NCBI RefSeq assembly: GCF_040250305.1
Contig: NZ_CP158190.1
Span: 1,582,001 to 1,646,000, forward strand
DNA from: Peribacillus frigoritolerans
Lineage (GTDB): Bacteria; Bacillota; Bacilli; Bacillales; DSM-1321
Direction of reading: 5' to 3'
DNA: 64,000 nucleotides
The notes beneath the pieces are model-generated. The model did not search any database. It was not told where the DNA came from and was given only the letters and a program-made list of their open reading frames with translations. How positions within the stretch are numbered: position 1 is the stretch's first letter; each line of letters opens with the position of its first letter. The position numbers and the translations under genes were made by a program. Shown here one piece after another: positions 33,156 through 42,385 of the stretch.

Positions 33156-34661
33156 TTGGGCCAAGCAGCGGATAGTGCAAAAGTGCAGAATGAAAAATTG
33201 AAACGTCCCTTCATATTAGCTGCCATTATGTTGGCTATGTTTATGAATGCTATTGAAGGAACGATCGTTTCGACGGCAATGCCAGCCATTGTAAGTGATT
33301 TAGGTGGTTTTTCACTTTACAGCTGGGTGTTTTCAAGTTATTTGCTAATGAACGCCGTAACAGTCTTGATTTATGGAAAGCTATCGGATATTCTCGGGAG
33401 AAAACCTGTCTTATTATTTGGAATCGTTGTCTTTTTAATTGGCTCCATTCTATGCGGCTTTGCCGATTCTATGACGGAACTCATCATTTATCGCTTTGTA
33501 CAAGGATTCGGGGCGGGGGCTATAGCTCCTGTAGCTTCGACGATTGTTGGTGATATCTATAAAAATGAAGAGAGGGCCCGCGTTCAAGGGTATCTATCGA
33601 GCGTTTGGGGCATTTCAGCGGTCATGGGACCCGCTTTGGGCGGCGTCCTCGTTGAATCCCTGACTTGGAAGCTTGTCTTCTGGGTTAATGTTCCTTTGGG
33701 CTTATTATCTTTTATTGGGATTTGGTTTTTCCTTCATGAAAAAATCGAAAAGAAAAAACGTGATATCGACTACCTGGGTGCGGCGCTATTGACGTTATCC
33801 ATATCCACTCTTATGGTGATACTCGTAGAAGGAGGAGTGAAATGGTCATGGGCTTCAGCTCCGGTCATATCCTTGGCATTAGTGGCCATCATCACCTTTA
33901 TCTTATTCATCCTTCAGGAAAAGAAAGCGGCCGAACCGATGATGCCATTTGAAATTTGGCAGGAGCGTTCGATTCTGATTGCGAACCTTGTATCCCTGAC
34001 GACAGGGGTGATGATGATTGGATTATCAAGTTTCCTCCCGACATTCGTTCAGGGCGTGATGGAGCGCTCGCCTACGGTAGCTGGTTTTACATTGACAGCC
34101 ATGTCGATTGGCTGGCCGATCGCATCAATGGTCTCAGGCAGGTTATTGATAAAAATAGGATTCAAATCAACCTCACTCCTTGGAGGGTGCTCATTGGTCC
34201 TTGGGAGTTTGATCCTAGTATGGATGAAGCCGGAGGCTGGGCCCCTGATTGCTGCCATGGGATCATTCTTTGTCGGTGTAGGCATGGGGTTGACTTCTAC
34301 CTCATTCATTGTCGTCATTCAAAAAACAGTCAGCTGGGAACGCAGGGGTATTGCGACAGCTTCCAATATGTTCATGCGTAATTTAGGTAATACGGTAGGT
34401 GCCGCATTACTTGGAGGAATCATGAATATGAGACTTCAAGCTTATTTGAACGAGCATGCGCCTGCCGGCTCGGGAGTGACGATAAATACGGCTAACAAAC
34501 TGTTGAACAGTGAAGAACGCATGTCGCTTCCTGAAAATGTGGTGAAGGTTTTACAGGAAGGACTTACATTGTCACTGCAGACGATTTATCTCATCGTTCT
34601 AGTCTTCTCTATAATCAGCTTCCTGTTACTTACGAGACTAAGAAAGAATAAGAAGGCATAG
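33156..34661 (+). CDS. DHA2-family MFS efflux transporter, 14 TM
   Basis: A 501-residue drug:H+ antiporter-2 type exporter with about 14 membrane segments. Motif C-like and motif A sequences are seen: NAIEGTIVSTAMPAI in TM1, YGKLSDILGRKPVLL between TM2 and TM3, and RFVQGFGAGAIAPVASTIVGD in TM4. The likely start is the TTG at 33156, nine bases after AAGGGGAGG; the ATG at 33147 abuts that site directly. It lies between darB and ccpC, where B. subtilis has neither transporter. Substrate unknown. Confidence 0.88.
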   Translation: MGQAADSAKVQNEKLKRPFILAAIMLAMFMNAIEGTIVSTAMPAIVSDLGGFSLYSWVFSSYLLMNAVTVLIYGKLSDILGRKPVLLFGIVVFLIGSILCGFADSMTELIIYRFVQGFGAGAIAPVASTIVGDIYKNEERARVQGYLSSVWGISAVMGPALGGVLVESLTWKLVFWVNVPLGLLSFIGIWFFLHEKIEKKKRDIDYLGAALLTLSISTLMVILVEGGVKWSWASAPVISLALVAIITFILFILQEKKAAEPMMPFEIWQERSILIANLVSLTTGVMMIGLSSFLPTFVQGVMERSPTVAGFTLTAMSIGWPIASMVSGRLLIKIGFKSTSLLGGCSLVLGSLILVWMKPEAGPLIAAMGSFFVGVGMGLTSTSFIVVIQKTVSWERRGIATASNMFMRNLGNTVGAALLGGIMNMRLQAYLNEHAPAGSGVTINTANKLLNSEERMSLPENVVKVLQEGLTLSLQTIYLIVLVFSIISFLLLTRLRKNKKA

Positions 34662-34662
34662 G

Positions 34663-34702
34663 AAAAAAAGGCAGACTCTTTAAATGGAGTTTGCCTTTTT
34701 TT
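34663..34702. terminator. Bidirectional terminator
   Basis: Stem AAAAAAAGGCAGACTC/GGAGTTTGCCTTTTTTT with one GU pair, between convergent transporter genes. Confidence 0.88.
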
Positions 34703-35438
34703 AAGGAAACGCGACTCTGATGATCAATTGAATCAATAATGCGATCGTGACCGAATGTAAAATGAATTTCAATTGTCGAGTGGAGATTTTTTGAGCCACC
34801 CGCAGTGCCAGTTGTGATCCGATCAGGGAACCGATCGTGTAATAAATGGCAATCTCCCAAGCAATGTTACCGGCAAGGAAATAGGTGATGAAAGCAGCTG
34901 TACAGCTAATGAAAGTTTGGAATCTAGTAAAAGCCAGAGATTGAAGGTAGGTGGCCCCATTTCTTAAAAAGGTATACATGAGCATGGTTGCCTGTCCCGG
35001 TCCGAACATTCCGTCATAGACACTGATTCCGAATAGGGATGGATAGACTTTTTTTGGGAGATGCCAATCCGTTTCATCGGAAGGTTTCGGTTTTTTTATG
35101 AAATTCATGATCAAAGCGACAGTCAAAAGACAGATGGCCAATAGATTCATCGCCTTTTCAGAGAATGAATTAGCAAGCAGCCCGCCACAAAAGCCACCGA
35201 AAAGGGCAAATGGGATTAACTGGAGGGCAGCCTTCAATTTTAACTGTTTCTTTTTGAGTAAAATATAAAAACTGGAAAAAGAAGAAAAGATATTGGAAAA
35301 CTTGACTGAACCAATAACCTGGTGGATGGGTAAACCTATCAACAGAAGGGATGGCATGCCGATAAGACCGCCGCTCCCGGCCAATGTACCGACAAAAGAT
35401 GCTGCAAAACTGATGGCAAGCAATACAATGATTGTCAA
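34701..35438 (-). CDS. TauE/SafE family (TSUP) transporter
   Basis: A 245-residue membrane protein with about seven to eight helices. TSUP signatures are SFVGTLAGSGGLIGMPSLLLIGLP and SVKFSNIFSSFSSFYIL in the first repeat and YDGMFGPGQATMLMYTFL and FTRFQTFISCTAAFITYFLAGNIAW in the second. The family moves sulfur-containing or organic anions (sulfite, sulfoacetate, taurine). The start is a TTG with GGAG about 10 bp upstream. It diverges from ccpC, whose leader has a candidate CcpC site. Its presence here looks like a local insertion relative to B. subtilis. Confidence 0.87.
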   Translation of the reverse strand: MTIIVLLAISFAASFVGTLAGSGGLIGMPSLLLIGLPIHQVIGSVKFSNIFSSFSSFYILLKKKQLKLKAALQLIPFALFGGFCGGLLANSFSEKAMNLLAICLLTVALIMNFIKKPKPSDETDWHLPKKVYPSLFGISVYDGMFGPGQATMLMYTFLRNGATYLQSLAFTRFQTFISCTAAFITYFLAGNIAWEIAIYYTIGSLIGSQLALRVAQKISTRQLKFILHSVTIALLIQLIIRVAFP

Positions 35439-35520
35439 AGGATATCCACTCCGTTTCTTTTCTCTTGTATTATAAGCTGACTTTGTTGATAATAAAATTT
35501 AAATAAATTAATTCATCATG

Positions 35521-35535
35521 ATAAGATTTGATTAT
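35521..35535. promoter_or_regulatory. Candidate CcpC operator
   Basis: ATAA-N7-TTAT (ATAA GATTTGA TTAT) matches the CcpC dyad, 17 bp before the ccpC ATG. In B. subtilis CcpC binds such elements at citB and citZ, and LysR proteins commonly control themselves. Bases recalled from the literature, not checked. Confidence 0.5.
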
Positions 35536-35551
35536 CAAGAGGTTGGTGTGT

Positions 35552-36436
35552 ATGTCATTTTCAGAATTTCATTTATTATCCGTGCTTGCTCAGGAAATGA
35601 ATATGAGAAAAGCGGCTGAGCGGCTGTTCGTTTCCCAGCCGGCTTTATCTCAGCGTTTACAATCAATAGAAAAGGATTGGGGCTCGAAACTGTTTTTGCG
35701 TTCACAAAAAGGACTGTCACTGACGCCAGCAGGCGAAGCGGTAATTCGTTTGGCCAATGAAGTTATAGAAAAAGAAGAAAAGGTCAGGGAAAGTATTCAA
35801 GCTATGGACCATGAAGTATATGGCACTTTAAAAATAGCCTGCGCCTCGATTGTCGGTCAAAATTGGCTGCCGCAAGTATTGAAAAAGTTCGTCCAAAAAT
35901 ACCCGTATGCCAAAATTTCCTTGATCACTGGCTGGAGCAGTGAGATTTTAAAGTCTTTGTATGAAGGGCAAGTGCATATTGGAATCATAAGGGGAGCCCC
36001 GGATTGGAAAGGGGTAAAACAGCATTTATTCACGGATATGCTTTATTTGGTGGATACTGAAATGAAGGAACTGAATCAAGTATTCGAAACGGACCGGCCA
36101 TTCATTCAGTTTAAAAGCGATTCGAATTATTACCAGGAAATCCAGGACTGGTGGCATCGGCAATTTAAAACGACACCAAAAAACACCATAGTCGTGGATC
36201 AAATCGAAACATGCAAACAAATGGTGTTTAATGGTATAGGATATGCGATCCTGCCAGCCATCACTTTACATGATAAAGATACTAATGTATTTAAAATCCC
36301 TTTACTGGATGGGCATAACCACTCAATCGAACGTGATACATGGCTTTGCGGCTATGAATCTGCCTTCCAGTTAAAGCAAGTCCAGGCATTCACGGAAGTG
36401 GTGAAAGAGCATATTCGCGACCAAGGAATGTTATAG
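35552..36436 (+). CDS. ccpC: LysR-type regulator CcpC
   Basis: A 294-residue LysR regulator. The N-terminal helix-turn-helix NMRKAAERLFVSQPALSQRLQSIEKDWGSKLFLRSQKGLSLTPAGE is nearly identical to B. subtilis CcpC, and the effector domain keeps KISLITGWSSEILKSLYEGQVHIGIIRG and VDQIETCKQM. CcpC represses citrate synthase and aconitase genes; citrate relieves it. AGAGGTTGG before the ATG at 35552 decides the start over 35528. The flavodoxin genes that follow ccpC in B. subtilis are absent; dapH-dapL come next instead. Confidence 0.93.
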   Translation: MSFSEFHLLSVLAQEMNMRKAAERLFVSQPALSQRLQSIEKDWGSKLFLRSQKGLSLTPAGEAVIRLANEVIEKEEKVRESIQAMDHEVYGTLKIACASIVGQNWLPQVLKKFVQKYPYAKISLITGWSSEILKSLYEGQVHIGIIRGAPDWKGVKQHLFTDMLYLVDTEMKELNQVFETDRPFIQFKSDSNYYQEIQDWWHRQFKTTPKNTIVVDQIETCKQMVFNGIGYAILPAITLHDKDTNVFKIPLLDGHNHSIERDTWLCGYESAFQLKQVQAFTEVVKEHIRDQGML

Positions 36437-36491
36437 GTCCGCCTACGAAAATGTCAATAGGGCAGAATAATATATAAGAGTGACATTCAAC

Positions 36492-36520
36492 TTGTCTTGC
36501 CGGCTGTTGTCTGGTAAATT
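36492..36520 (+). promoter_or_regulatory. Possible dapH promoter
   Basis: TTGTCT (36492-36497), 17-bp spacer, TAAATT (36515-36520), 40 bp before the dapH start. It matches the consensus moderately. No lysine riboswitch fold is seen. Confidence 0.4.
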
Positions 36521-36560
36521 TAAAACGAGTAATGATACATATTTAGGAGGTTTACCCGGA

Positions 36561-37271
36561 ATGAATAAAATGGATGCAAACGAAATTATTTCTTTTATCT
36601 CAAATAGTAAAAAATCTACACCTGTAAAGGTATATGTCAAAGGTGATTTAGAAGGCATGGATTTTGGTCCAACTTCTAAAACTTTCATTACAGGAAATAC
36701 AGGGGTTGTATTCGGTGAGTGGTCTGAAGTCGAAGAAGCAATCAAGGCAGCAGGAACAAAAATCGAGGATTATGTAGTTGAAAATGATCGTCGTAACTCT
36801 GCCATTCCTTTATTGGACCTAAAAGGCATCAAAGCCCGTATCGAGCCTGGCGCAATAATTCGTGACCAAGTATCCATTGGAGACAACGCAGTCATCATGA
36901 TGGGCGCATCAATCAATATTGGTTCTGTTATCGGTGAAGGTACAATGATCGACATGAACGCAATACTTGGCGGACGTGCAACAGTGGGCAAAAACTGTCA
37001 CGTAGGTGCAGGTGCCGTTTTAGCAGGTGTCATCGAGCCTCCTTCCGCACAACCGGTCATTTTGGAAGATGATGTGTTAATCGGAGCCAATGCGGTCGTA
37101 CTAGAAGGTGTCAAAATCGGTGAAGGTTCCGTTGTGGCGGCTGGTGCAGTTGTAACGAAAGACGTTCCTCCATACTCCGTGGCTGCTGGTATCCCGGCGA
37201 GGGTCATTAAACAAATTGACGAAAAAACAAAATCAAAAACAGAAATCATGCAAGAACTTCGTCAACTTTAA
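36561..37271 (+). CDS. dapH: Tetrahydrodipicolinate N-acetyltransferase DapH
   Basis: A 236-residue hexapeptide acyltransferase. It starts [28 protein letters not shown] as in B. subtilis DapH; the left-handed beta helix lies about residues 95-205 ([40 protein letters not shown]). It acetylates L-2,3,4,5-tetrahydrodipicolinate with acetyl-CoA, entering the acetylase branch to diaminopimelate. GGAGG about 10 bp before the ATG at 36561 decides the start over 36480. It is cotranscribed with dapL (70 bp), with an internal 11-bp hairpin between. Confidence 0.95.
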   Translation: MNKMDANEIISFISNSKKSTPVKVYVKGDLEGMDFGPTSKTFITGNTGVVFGEWSEVEEAIKAAGTKIEDYVVENDRRNSAIPLLDLKGIKARIEPGAIIRDQVSIGDNAVIMMGASINIGSVIGEGTMIDMNAILGGRATVGKNCHVGAGAVLAGVIEPPSAQPVILEDDVLIGANAVVLEGVKIGEGSVVAAGAVVTKDVPPYSVAAGIPARVIKQIDEKTKSKTEIMQELRQL

Positions 37272-37293
37272 TTTCTTTAGTGAATATTGCCTG

Positions 37294-37319
37294 AAGCGTG
37301 GATAAATATATCCACGCTT
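37294..37319 (+). terminator. Hairpin between dapH and dapL
   Basis: Perfect 11-bp stem AAGCGTGGATA/TATCCACGCTT with an AATA loop. The T run after it is short (TTCTGT), so it may only partly stop transcription or stabilise the dapH mRNA. Confidence 0.6.
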
Positions 37320-37340
37320 TCTGTATAGGGAGGGAATAAT

Positions 37341-38471
37341 GTGAAAATAAATCCTTTTGCCGAGATCCGGCGTGATTTGCATCAAATACCGGAGATAGGA
37401 TTCAAGGAATTCAAGACGCAGCAATACCTACTGAATTACATAACGAATCTTGCCCAGGAGCGAATGGAAATCGAAACTTGGCGGACTGGGATATTCGTGA
37501 AAGTGAAGGGAAGGAATCCGCGAAAAACTATTGGCTACCGGGCTGATATTGATGGTCTGCCGATAAAAGAGGAAACCGGATTGCCGTTCGCATCCAACCA
37601 CGAGGAATATATGCATGCCTGCGGTCATGATTTTCATATGAGCATAGGATTGGGGTTATTGACATATTTCACTGAAAATCCGATTGATGATGACTTGCTA
37701 TTCATCTTCCAGCCTGCAGAAGAGGGGCCTGGAGGAGCTGAACCAATGCTTAAATCGGAAACAATGAAAAAATGGAAGCCGGATATGATTCTTGCTTTAC
37801 ATATTGCTCCAGAGTATCCAGTTGGTACGATTGCCGTTAAAGAAGGGCTTCTATTTGCCAATACATCTGAATTATTCATCGATTTGAGGGGGAAAGGAGG
37901 GCATGCAGCCTATCCGCATGAAACAAATGACATGGTCATTGCGGCCTGCTCGCTTGTAGGGCAGCTGCAAACAATCGTTTCAAGGAATGTCAATCCACTT
38001 GATTCAGCTGTCATTACAGTTGGGAAGATTACTGGAGGCACCGTTCAAAACATTATTGCGGAGACAGCGCGGTTAGAAGGCACAATACGCACTCTTAACC
38101 CCGAATCGATGGTAAAGGTCAAGTCAAGAATAAAAGCGCTTGTGGATGGTATACAAGTGGGATATGAGTGCTTGGCTGATATCGACTATGGAGCGATGTA
38201 TCACCAGGTATATAATGAAGAACGGTTGACCCGGGAATTCATGGAATTTACAGAGAAGTCAAATGCTGTTCATTTGCATTGTTGTACTGAAGCGATGACT
38301 GGTGAAGATTTTGGATATATGTTAAAAGAGATTCCAGGATTCATGTTCTGGCTGGGGGTTTCATCGGAATACGGATTACACCACGCCAAGTTAAGTCCTG
38401 ATGAAAAAGCGATTGAACTCGCGATCAATCACTTAACGGAATATATAACGTTTAAAGGAAGCGAAGCGTAA
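37341..38471 (+). CDS. dapL: N-acetyl-diaminopimelate deacetylase DapL
   Basis: A 376-residue M20-type amidohydrolase. Metal ligands are in [12 protein letters not shown] (with the conserved Cys), [11 protein letters not shown], and HIAPEYPVG, followed by a dimerisation insert ([19 protein letters not shown]) and the late metal site [11 protein letters not shown]. It removes the acetyl group from N-acetyl-L,L-diaminopimelate, finishing the acetylase route after PatA. It starts at GTG with AGGGAGGGAATAAT upstream. It follows dapH directly. Confidence 0.94.
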   Translation: MKINPFAEIRRDLHQIPEIGFKEFKTQQYLLNYITNLAQERMEIETWRTGIFVKVKGRNPRKTIGYRADIDGLPIKEETGLPFASNHEEYMHACGHDFHMSIGLGLLTYFTENPIDDDLLFIFQPAEEGPGGAEPMLKSETMKKWKPDMILALHIAPEYPVGTIAVKEGLLFANTSELFIDLRGKGGHAAYPHETNDMVIAACSLVGQLQTIVSRNVNPLDSAVITVGKITGGTVQNIIAETARLEGTIRTLNPESMVKVKSRIKALVDGIQVGYECLADIDYGAMYHQVYNEERLTREFMEFTEKSNAVHLHCCTEAMTGEDFGYMLKEIPGFMFWLGVSSEYGLHHAKLSPDEKAIELAINHLTEYITFKGSEA

Positions 38472-38532
38472 AAATGCTTTTCAGTACAGAACATGCTCTA
38501 AAGAGCGAACGAATCACGTTGGAGGGCTTATT

Positions 38533-39192
38533 GTGAAAAAAGAATTTGCGGTGATTGGACTTGGCCGTTTTGGCGGCAGCATAGTCAGGACATTAGCTGA
38601 AGAAGGATTAGGGGTTCTGGCCATCGATGCTGACGAAGATCGAGTGAATGAATTTGCCAGGATAGCTTCACATGCAGTTGTAGGGGATACGACGGATGAA
38701 AATGTGCTGAGAAACATAGGTATTCGTAATTTTGATCACGTCATTGTAGCGATTGGCGAGAATATTCAAGCTAGTATATTGACGACCCTCATGCTTAAGG
38801 AATTGGGTGTCGGAAATGTAACGGTTAAAGCGCAAAATGATTATCATGAGAAGGTTCTTCGGAAAATCGGGGCCGACTTTGTCGTGCACCCCGAACGAGA
38901 TATGGGAAGAAGGATTGCCCACAATATCGTCTCCAATAATATTCTCGATTATTTGGAGCTTTCTGATGAACACTCCATCGTCGAAATTGTTGCCAGCCAA
39001 AAGATGAATGGAAACTCGATATTTGACCTTGATATCCGTGCTCACTATGGGCTGAATATCGTCGCGATCAAAAGAGGGAACGAAATAAATGTCTCCCCAC
39101 AGGCGAGCGATTTAATTCATAAAGGTGATATATTGATCGTCATCGGCGCGGATTCGGACATCAATCGCTTTGAAAAAAAAATTGTGGAATAA
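38533..39192 (+). CDS. ktrC: Ktr potassium uptake regulatory subunit KtrC
   Basis: A 219-residue RCK protein. The N-terminal Rossmann domain shows GLGRFGGSIVRTLAEEG (nucleotide loop) and an acidic end of beta 2 (AIDADEDRV); the C-terminal RCK_C domain covers about residues 135-218. It forms the cytoplasmic gating ring for a KtrB/KtrD membrane subunit, not present in the window. In B. subtilis, KtrC binds ADP/ATP and c-di-AMP. It starts at GTG with TTGGAGGG upstream. Position near rnjA matches ykqB; adeC, which lies between them in B. subtilis, is missing. Confidence 0.92.
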   Translation: MKKEFAVIGLGRFGGSIVRTLAEEGLGVLAIDADEDRVNEFARIASHAVVGDTTDENVLRNIGIRNFDHVIVAIGENIQASILTTLMLKELGVGNVTVKAQNDYHEKVLRKIGADFVVHPERDMGRRIAHNIVSNNILDYLELSDEHSIVEIVASQKMNGNSIFDLDIRAHYGLNIVAIKRGNEINVSPQASDLIHKGDILIVIGADSDINRFEKKIVE

Positions 39193-39233
39193 GCAAGCGT
39201 CCTGCTAAAATCGAGCAGTGCTTTTATCAAAGG

Positions 39234-39284
39234 AAAACAAAAAGGTTTCGGAATGGTCTCATTCCGAAACCTTTTTGTTTTTTA
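39234..39284 (+). terminator. Terminator of ktrC
   Basis: A 21-bp perfect stem (AAACAAAAAGGTTTCGGAATG and its complement) with a 4-nt GTCT loop and a trailing T run. Confidence 0.92.
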
Positions 39285-39722
39285 ATTGGATTTGAAGTAG
39301 TTATAGAGAATAGCATGCATCGACATTTTTTTAATTCCCTTAAGTAGTCCTACGAAAACCATTCTTTTCTTTTACATCTGCGAGTACACGCAATATTGTT
39401 TCTTTGCGTTTCGCATATATAGATTCACATAATGACACAAATGATCTTTACTTTCTGTACACTGTGATAATAGTGAACAAGTGCACGAAAGGGTTTGGAT
39501 GATTTGTACTCTCTATTTTGATTTATTTTTTCTTGAATGCGTACTTGATAGGCTCGTGTTTCGGGCACTGGCTTTCCACAGTGTGGAATCAACAAATACA
39601 TGCTTCTTATCAGTTTACTTTCGGAAGCTTTCCATTAAGATGCGATAGAAAATCTATTCAAGCATCCTTATCACCTCAAGTTTTAATAATCCTTTTTTTA
39701 AACAAAAAAGACTGTAGGCAAA
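39285..39722. other. ktrC-rnjA intergenic region, left part
   Basis: About 440 bp without a supportable gene. An extended -10-like TG-T-GATAAT ends at 39471 but no coding unit follows it. AT-rich, including TGCGAGTACACGCA and TTTGCGTTTCGCA stretches. Open frames here have no ribosome binding site. Confidence 0.4.
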
Positions 39723-39819
39723 AGGAGTTCTATCTAACTGTTAAAACAAAGTTGATTGGAGCGGGTGTTCGAGGCTCCGGGCCGCCCGCGGAAAGCTAGT
39801 GCCTGGAGCGGAATTCAAC
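39723..39819 (+). repeat. Short copy of the GTTGATT intergenic repeat
   Basis: Bases 39751-39819 start GTTGATTGGAGCGG and end GGAGCGGAATTCAAC, with GCCGCCCGCGGAAAGC inside: a shortened (about 69 bp) version of the element at 53016-53143. The flank from 39723 (GTTCTATCTAA..AAACAAAG) matches the block nested in copy 1 near 537. Confidence 0.7.
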
Positions 39820-39842
39820 GTTCAAGATTTACAAACCTAAAC

Positions 39843-39874
39843 AAAAAAAGCCCAGCCAAATGATGGCTGGGCTT
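39843..39874 (-). terminator. Terminator of rnjA
   Basis: Minus strand: stem AAGCCCAGCCA/TGGCTGGGCTT followed by seven T. Confidence 0.9.
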
Positions 39875-39881
39875 CTATTAT

Positions 39882-41552
39882 TTATTGCACTTCCATGATG
39901 ATCGGCAGGATCATCGGACGGCGTTTAGTTTTTTCATATAGGAATGGAGATAGAGTGTCAGTAATTTCATTTTTGATTTCAGACCATTGTGTAGTTTTGC
40001 GATCCATCACCTTATTTAAATGCTTGGTGATCAAGGATTGAGCATCGCTGATCAGGTCTCCTGATTCTCTCATATAAACAAATCCGCGTGAGATGATGTC
40101 AGGACCAGATGCAATTTTGAATTCCTTCATATTGATGCTGACAACGACAACCACAAGACCTTCCTCGGAAAGAATCCGACGATCACGGAGAACGATATTT
40201 CCGATATCCCCGATACCGCTTCCATCGATATAAACCGAACCTGAAGGGATTTTACCAGCGATTTGTGCTGTGTTTTCACTTAAGGAAAGAACTTCACCAT
40301 TATCCATGATAAAACAATTTTCTTCCGGAACTCCGCAGTCGACTGCATGGCGGGCATGAAGTTTTTGCATACGGTATTCACCATGGATCGGCATGAAGAA
40401 TTTTGGTTTTATCAAACGTAGCATTAGCTTTTGTTCCTGCTGTCCGCCATGTCCTGATGTATGAATGTCATTCAAAGGACCTGAAATGACGTCTGCTCCT
40501 GCACGATATAATTGATTGATCGTTCTGGATACACTGATTGTGTTACCTGGGATGGGTGAAGAAGAAAATACGACAGTATCACCAGGGATGATTTGAATTT
40601 GACGGTGAGTGCCATTCGCTATGCGCGACAGGGCTGCCATTGGTTCCCCTTGGCTGCCTGTACAAAGGATGGTTACTTTATTCGCAGGCATGCGATTCAA
40701 TTGCTGTACATCAATAAATGTATCTTTAGGCGCTACGATATAACCAAGATCTTGTCCGATTGATATGGCTGAATCCATGCTTCGGCCAAAAACGGCGATT
40801 TTGCGTCCGTTAGCCACGGCTGCTTCCACAACTTGCTGAAGGCGATGGATGTTCGATGCAAACGTTGCAAAAATGATCCGGCCGTCAACCTTACGGAAAA
40901 TATCTTGAATGGTATCGCCGACACGGCTTTCGGACATAGTAAAGTTCTGCACTTCACTATTTGTGCTATCCGAGAGTAAGCACAATACGCCTTCTTTTCC
41001 GATTTCCGCCATCTTGGTCAGGTTAGCAGGCTCGCCCACTGGTGTGAAGTCGAATTTAAAATCACCAGTATGGACAATTTGTCCAGGTGGCGTTTTAACG
41101 ACGATCCCATAAGAATCAGGGATACTGTGAGTTGTGCGGAAGAAAGAAACGGACGTCTTCCGGAACTTGATCACTTCATCTTCACTGATTTCAATCATGG
41201 TTGTCTGACGTAAAAGGCCGTGTTCTTCCAATTTATTACGAAGCAGTCCAAGTGCCAGCTTCCCGCCGTATACAGGGACATTCACTTTTCTAAGTAAATA
41301 AGGAATCCCGCCAATATGGTCTTCATGGCCATGGGTAATGAAGACACCTTTAATTTTATCTACATTTTTCTCTAAATAGCTGTAATCTGGAATCACATAG
41401 TCAATACCGAGAAGTTCATCTTCAGGAAATTTAATTCCAGCATCAATGATGATGATTTCATCTTGAAACTGAACAGCATATGTGTTCTTACCGATTTCGC
41501 CTAAACCGCCCAGGGCGAATACAGCTGTTTGATCATTTTTTACAAATTTCAT
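39882..41552 (-). CDS. rnjA: Ribonuclease J1
   Basis: A 556-residue beta-CASP metallo-beta-lactamase nuclease, one residue longer than in B. subtilis. The metal motif HGHEDHIGG is at His74-His79; other ligands are in HTGDFKFDF and the beta-CASP blocks, and a C-terminal domain follows from about residue 450. It is both a 5'-3' exonuclease and an endonuclease and a main enzyme of mRNA decay and rRNA maturation. It lies 3 bp after rpoY, so the two are coupled, as in most Bacillaceae. It is a known partner of SR1P/GapA (SR1P gene at 53.4 kb). Confidence 0.97.
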   Translation of the reverse strand: MKFVKNDQTAVFALGGLGEIGKNTYAVQFQDEIIIIDAGIKFPEDELLGIDYVIPDYSYLEKNVDKIKGVFITHGHEDHIGGIPYLLRKVNVPVYGGKLALGLLRNKLEEHGLLRQTTMIEISEDEVIKFRKTSVSFFRTTHSIPDSYGIVVKTPPGQIVHTGDFKFDFTPVGEPANLTKMAEIGKEGVLCLLSDSTNSEVQNFTMSESRVGDTIQDIFRKVDGRIIFATFASNIHRLQQVVEAAVANGRKIAVFGRSMDSAISIGQDLGYIVAPKDTFIDVQQLNRMPANKVTILCTGSQGEPMAALSRIANGTHRQIQIIPGDTVVFSSSPIPGNTISVSRTINQLYRAGADVISGPLNDIHTSGHGGQQEQKLMLRLIKPKFFMPIHGEYRMQKLHARHAVDCGVPEENCFIMDNGEVLSLSENTAQIAGKIPSGSVYIDGSGIGDIGNIVLRDRRILSEEGLVVVVVSINMKEFKIASGPDIISRGFVYMRESGDLISDAQSLITKHLNKVMDRKTTQWSEIKNEITDTLSPFLYEKTKRRPMILPIIMEVQ

Positions 41553-41555
41553 AAA

Positions 41556-41765
41556 TTATAGCTCCAATACTTTGTAATCTTCATTTTGTTTTTCATATTC
41601 TAAATATGCTCCGGTTACGGGTAGTACGATTTCTACGTTATAAGGTTCTTTTTTTAATTTTAAACGGACGTCACGAACGGATTCACCTTCGACAAACATT
41701 GTTTTAGTATTCTCCCTGATGGGAACCTCTGATATGGTTACTTGATAGTATACCTTAAAAACCAT
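41556..41765 (-). CDS. rpoY: RNA polymerase epsilon subunit RpoY (YkzG)
   Basis: A 69-residue protein (MVFKVYYQVTISEVPIRENTKTMFVEGESVRDVRLKLKKEPYNVEIV..), the epsilon subunit of Firmicute RNA polymerase, which binds near the RpoA/RpoB surface. Its fold resembles the phage T7 Gp2 protein. GAGGAGAG 6 bp before the ATG. It is cotranscribed with rnjA, 3 bp downstream; the pairing is conserved. Confidence 0.94.
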   Translation of the reverse strand: MVFKVYYQVTISEVPIRENTKTMFVEGESVRDVRLKLKKEPYNVEIVLPVTGAYLEYEKQNEDYKVLEL

Positions 41766-42261
41766 TTTAATCTCTCCTCACTTGTTTGCATTGCTTTTTT
41801 CATTATATATAAAAACAACAATTTTTTCATGTTTTTCAACATCATGTAAAAATAAACCCAGCTCCGCCATAAAAACGGAAGGGGTTTGATGAATTAAATA
41901 TACCAATGTCTAAAAGTATATAAAAAAATAGATGGCAGATTTGGTATCAATCCAATTGTAGCTTCCTCTATCTTATATCCTATCCGTTTTTGCCATGTGT
42001 AAAACTTAAATCATCTGATCTTTTTTTCGTAAACGATTTCTTTCTAAATTAATCTAGTTTCAATGTGCACACCGTTTCATGAAAAGACAACGACTCATAT
42101 TTTGATTGAAATATGTATTCACCTGACCATATAAAAGCCAAGATAGAAAGAATGCTTAACAAGAACTTTACAACAAGGAAGAAGCCCTCCGCAAGTTTTT
42201 GAAGGGCTGTCCGAAAAAAATTCGCATATGGATGACGGCCAAGGCAGGAATGAGTGGCAAA
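41766..42261. other. Intergenic region before the micro-gene
   Basis: About 500 bp. The part from 42180 to 42210 contains AGCCCT..AGGGCT, which on the minus strand could end the transcript of the 23-codon gene at 42262. The rest is AT-rich; I recognise nothing else. Confidence 0.4.
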
Positions 42262-42333
42262 TCATGCGATAGTTTTTTTTCTTAAAAGATCATTCCACTG
42301 TTTAACAAGCTTTTTACGAAGCTTTTTTAACAT
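42262..42333 (-). CDS. 23-residue cationic amphipathic peptide
   Basis: A very short ORF, too small for ordinary gene calls: MLKKLRKKLVKQWNDLLRKK followed by TIA. The spacing of Leu2, Leu5, Leu9, Val10, Trp13, Leu16 and Leu17 gives a single amphipathic helix with a strongly basic face (nine Lys/Arg). GGGAG lies 10 bp before the ATG, and a good promoter (42358-42385) is just upstream. Such peptides can bind membranes (as SpoVM does) or act as toxins or basic regulators. I know no family match, so the function is open. That it is translated is inference. Confidence 0.5.
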   Translation of the reverse strand: MLKKLRKKLVKQWNDLLRKKTIA

Positions 42334-42357
42334 GGCGATCACGCTCCCTTAGTTATT

Positions 42358-42385
42358 ATTGTATAGGATTATTCAATAATGTAAA
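42358..42385 (-). promoter_or_regulatory. Promoter of the 23-codon gene
   Basis: Minus strand TTTACA (42385-42380), 16-bp spacer, TACAAT (42363-42358). The predicted transcript start near 42351 leaves an about 18-nt leader containing the ribosome binding site. Confidence 0.55.

Noticed and set aside
39518..39799. 93-codon frame before rnjA
   Set aside because: Runs into the repeat copy at 39723-39819, and its start has no ribosome binding site.
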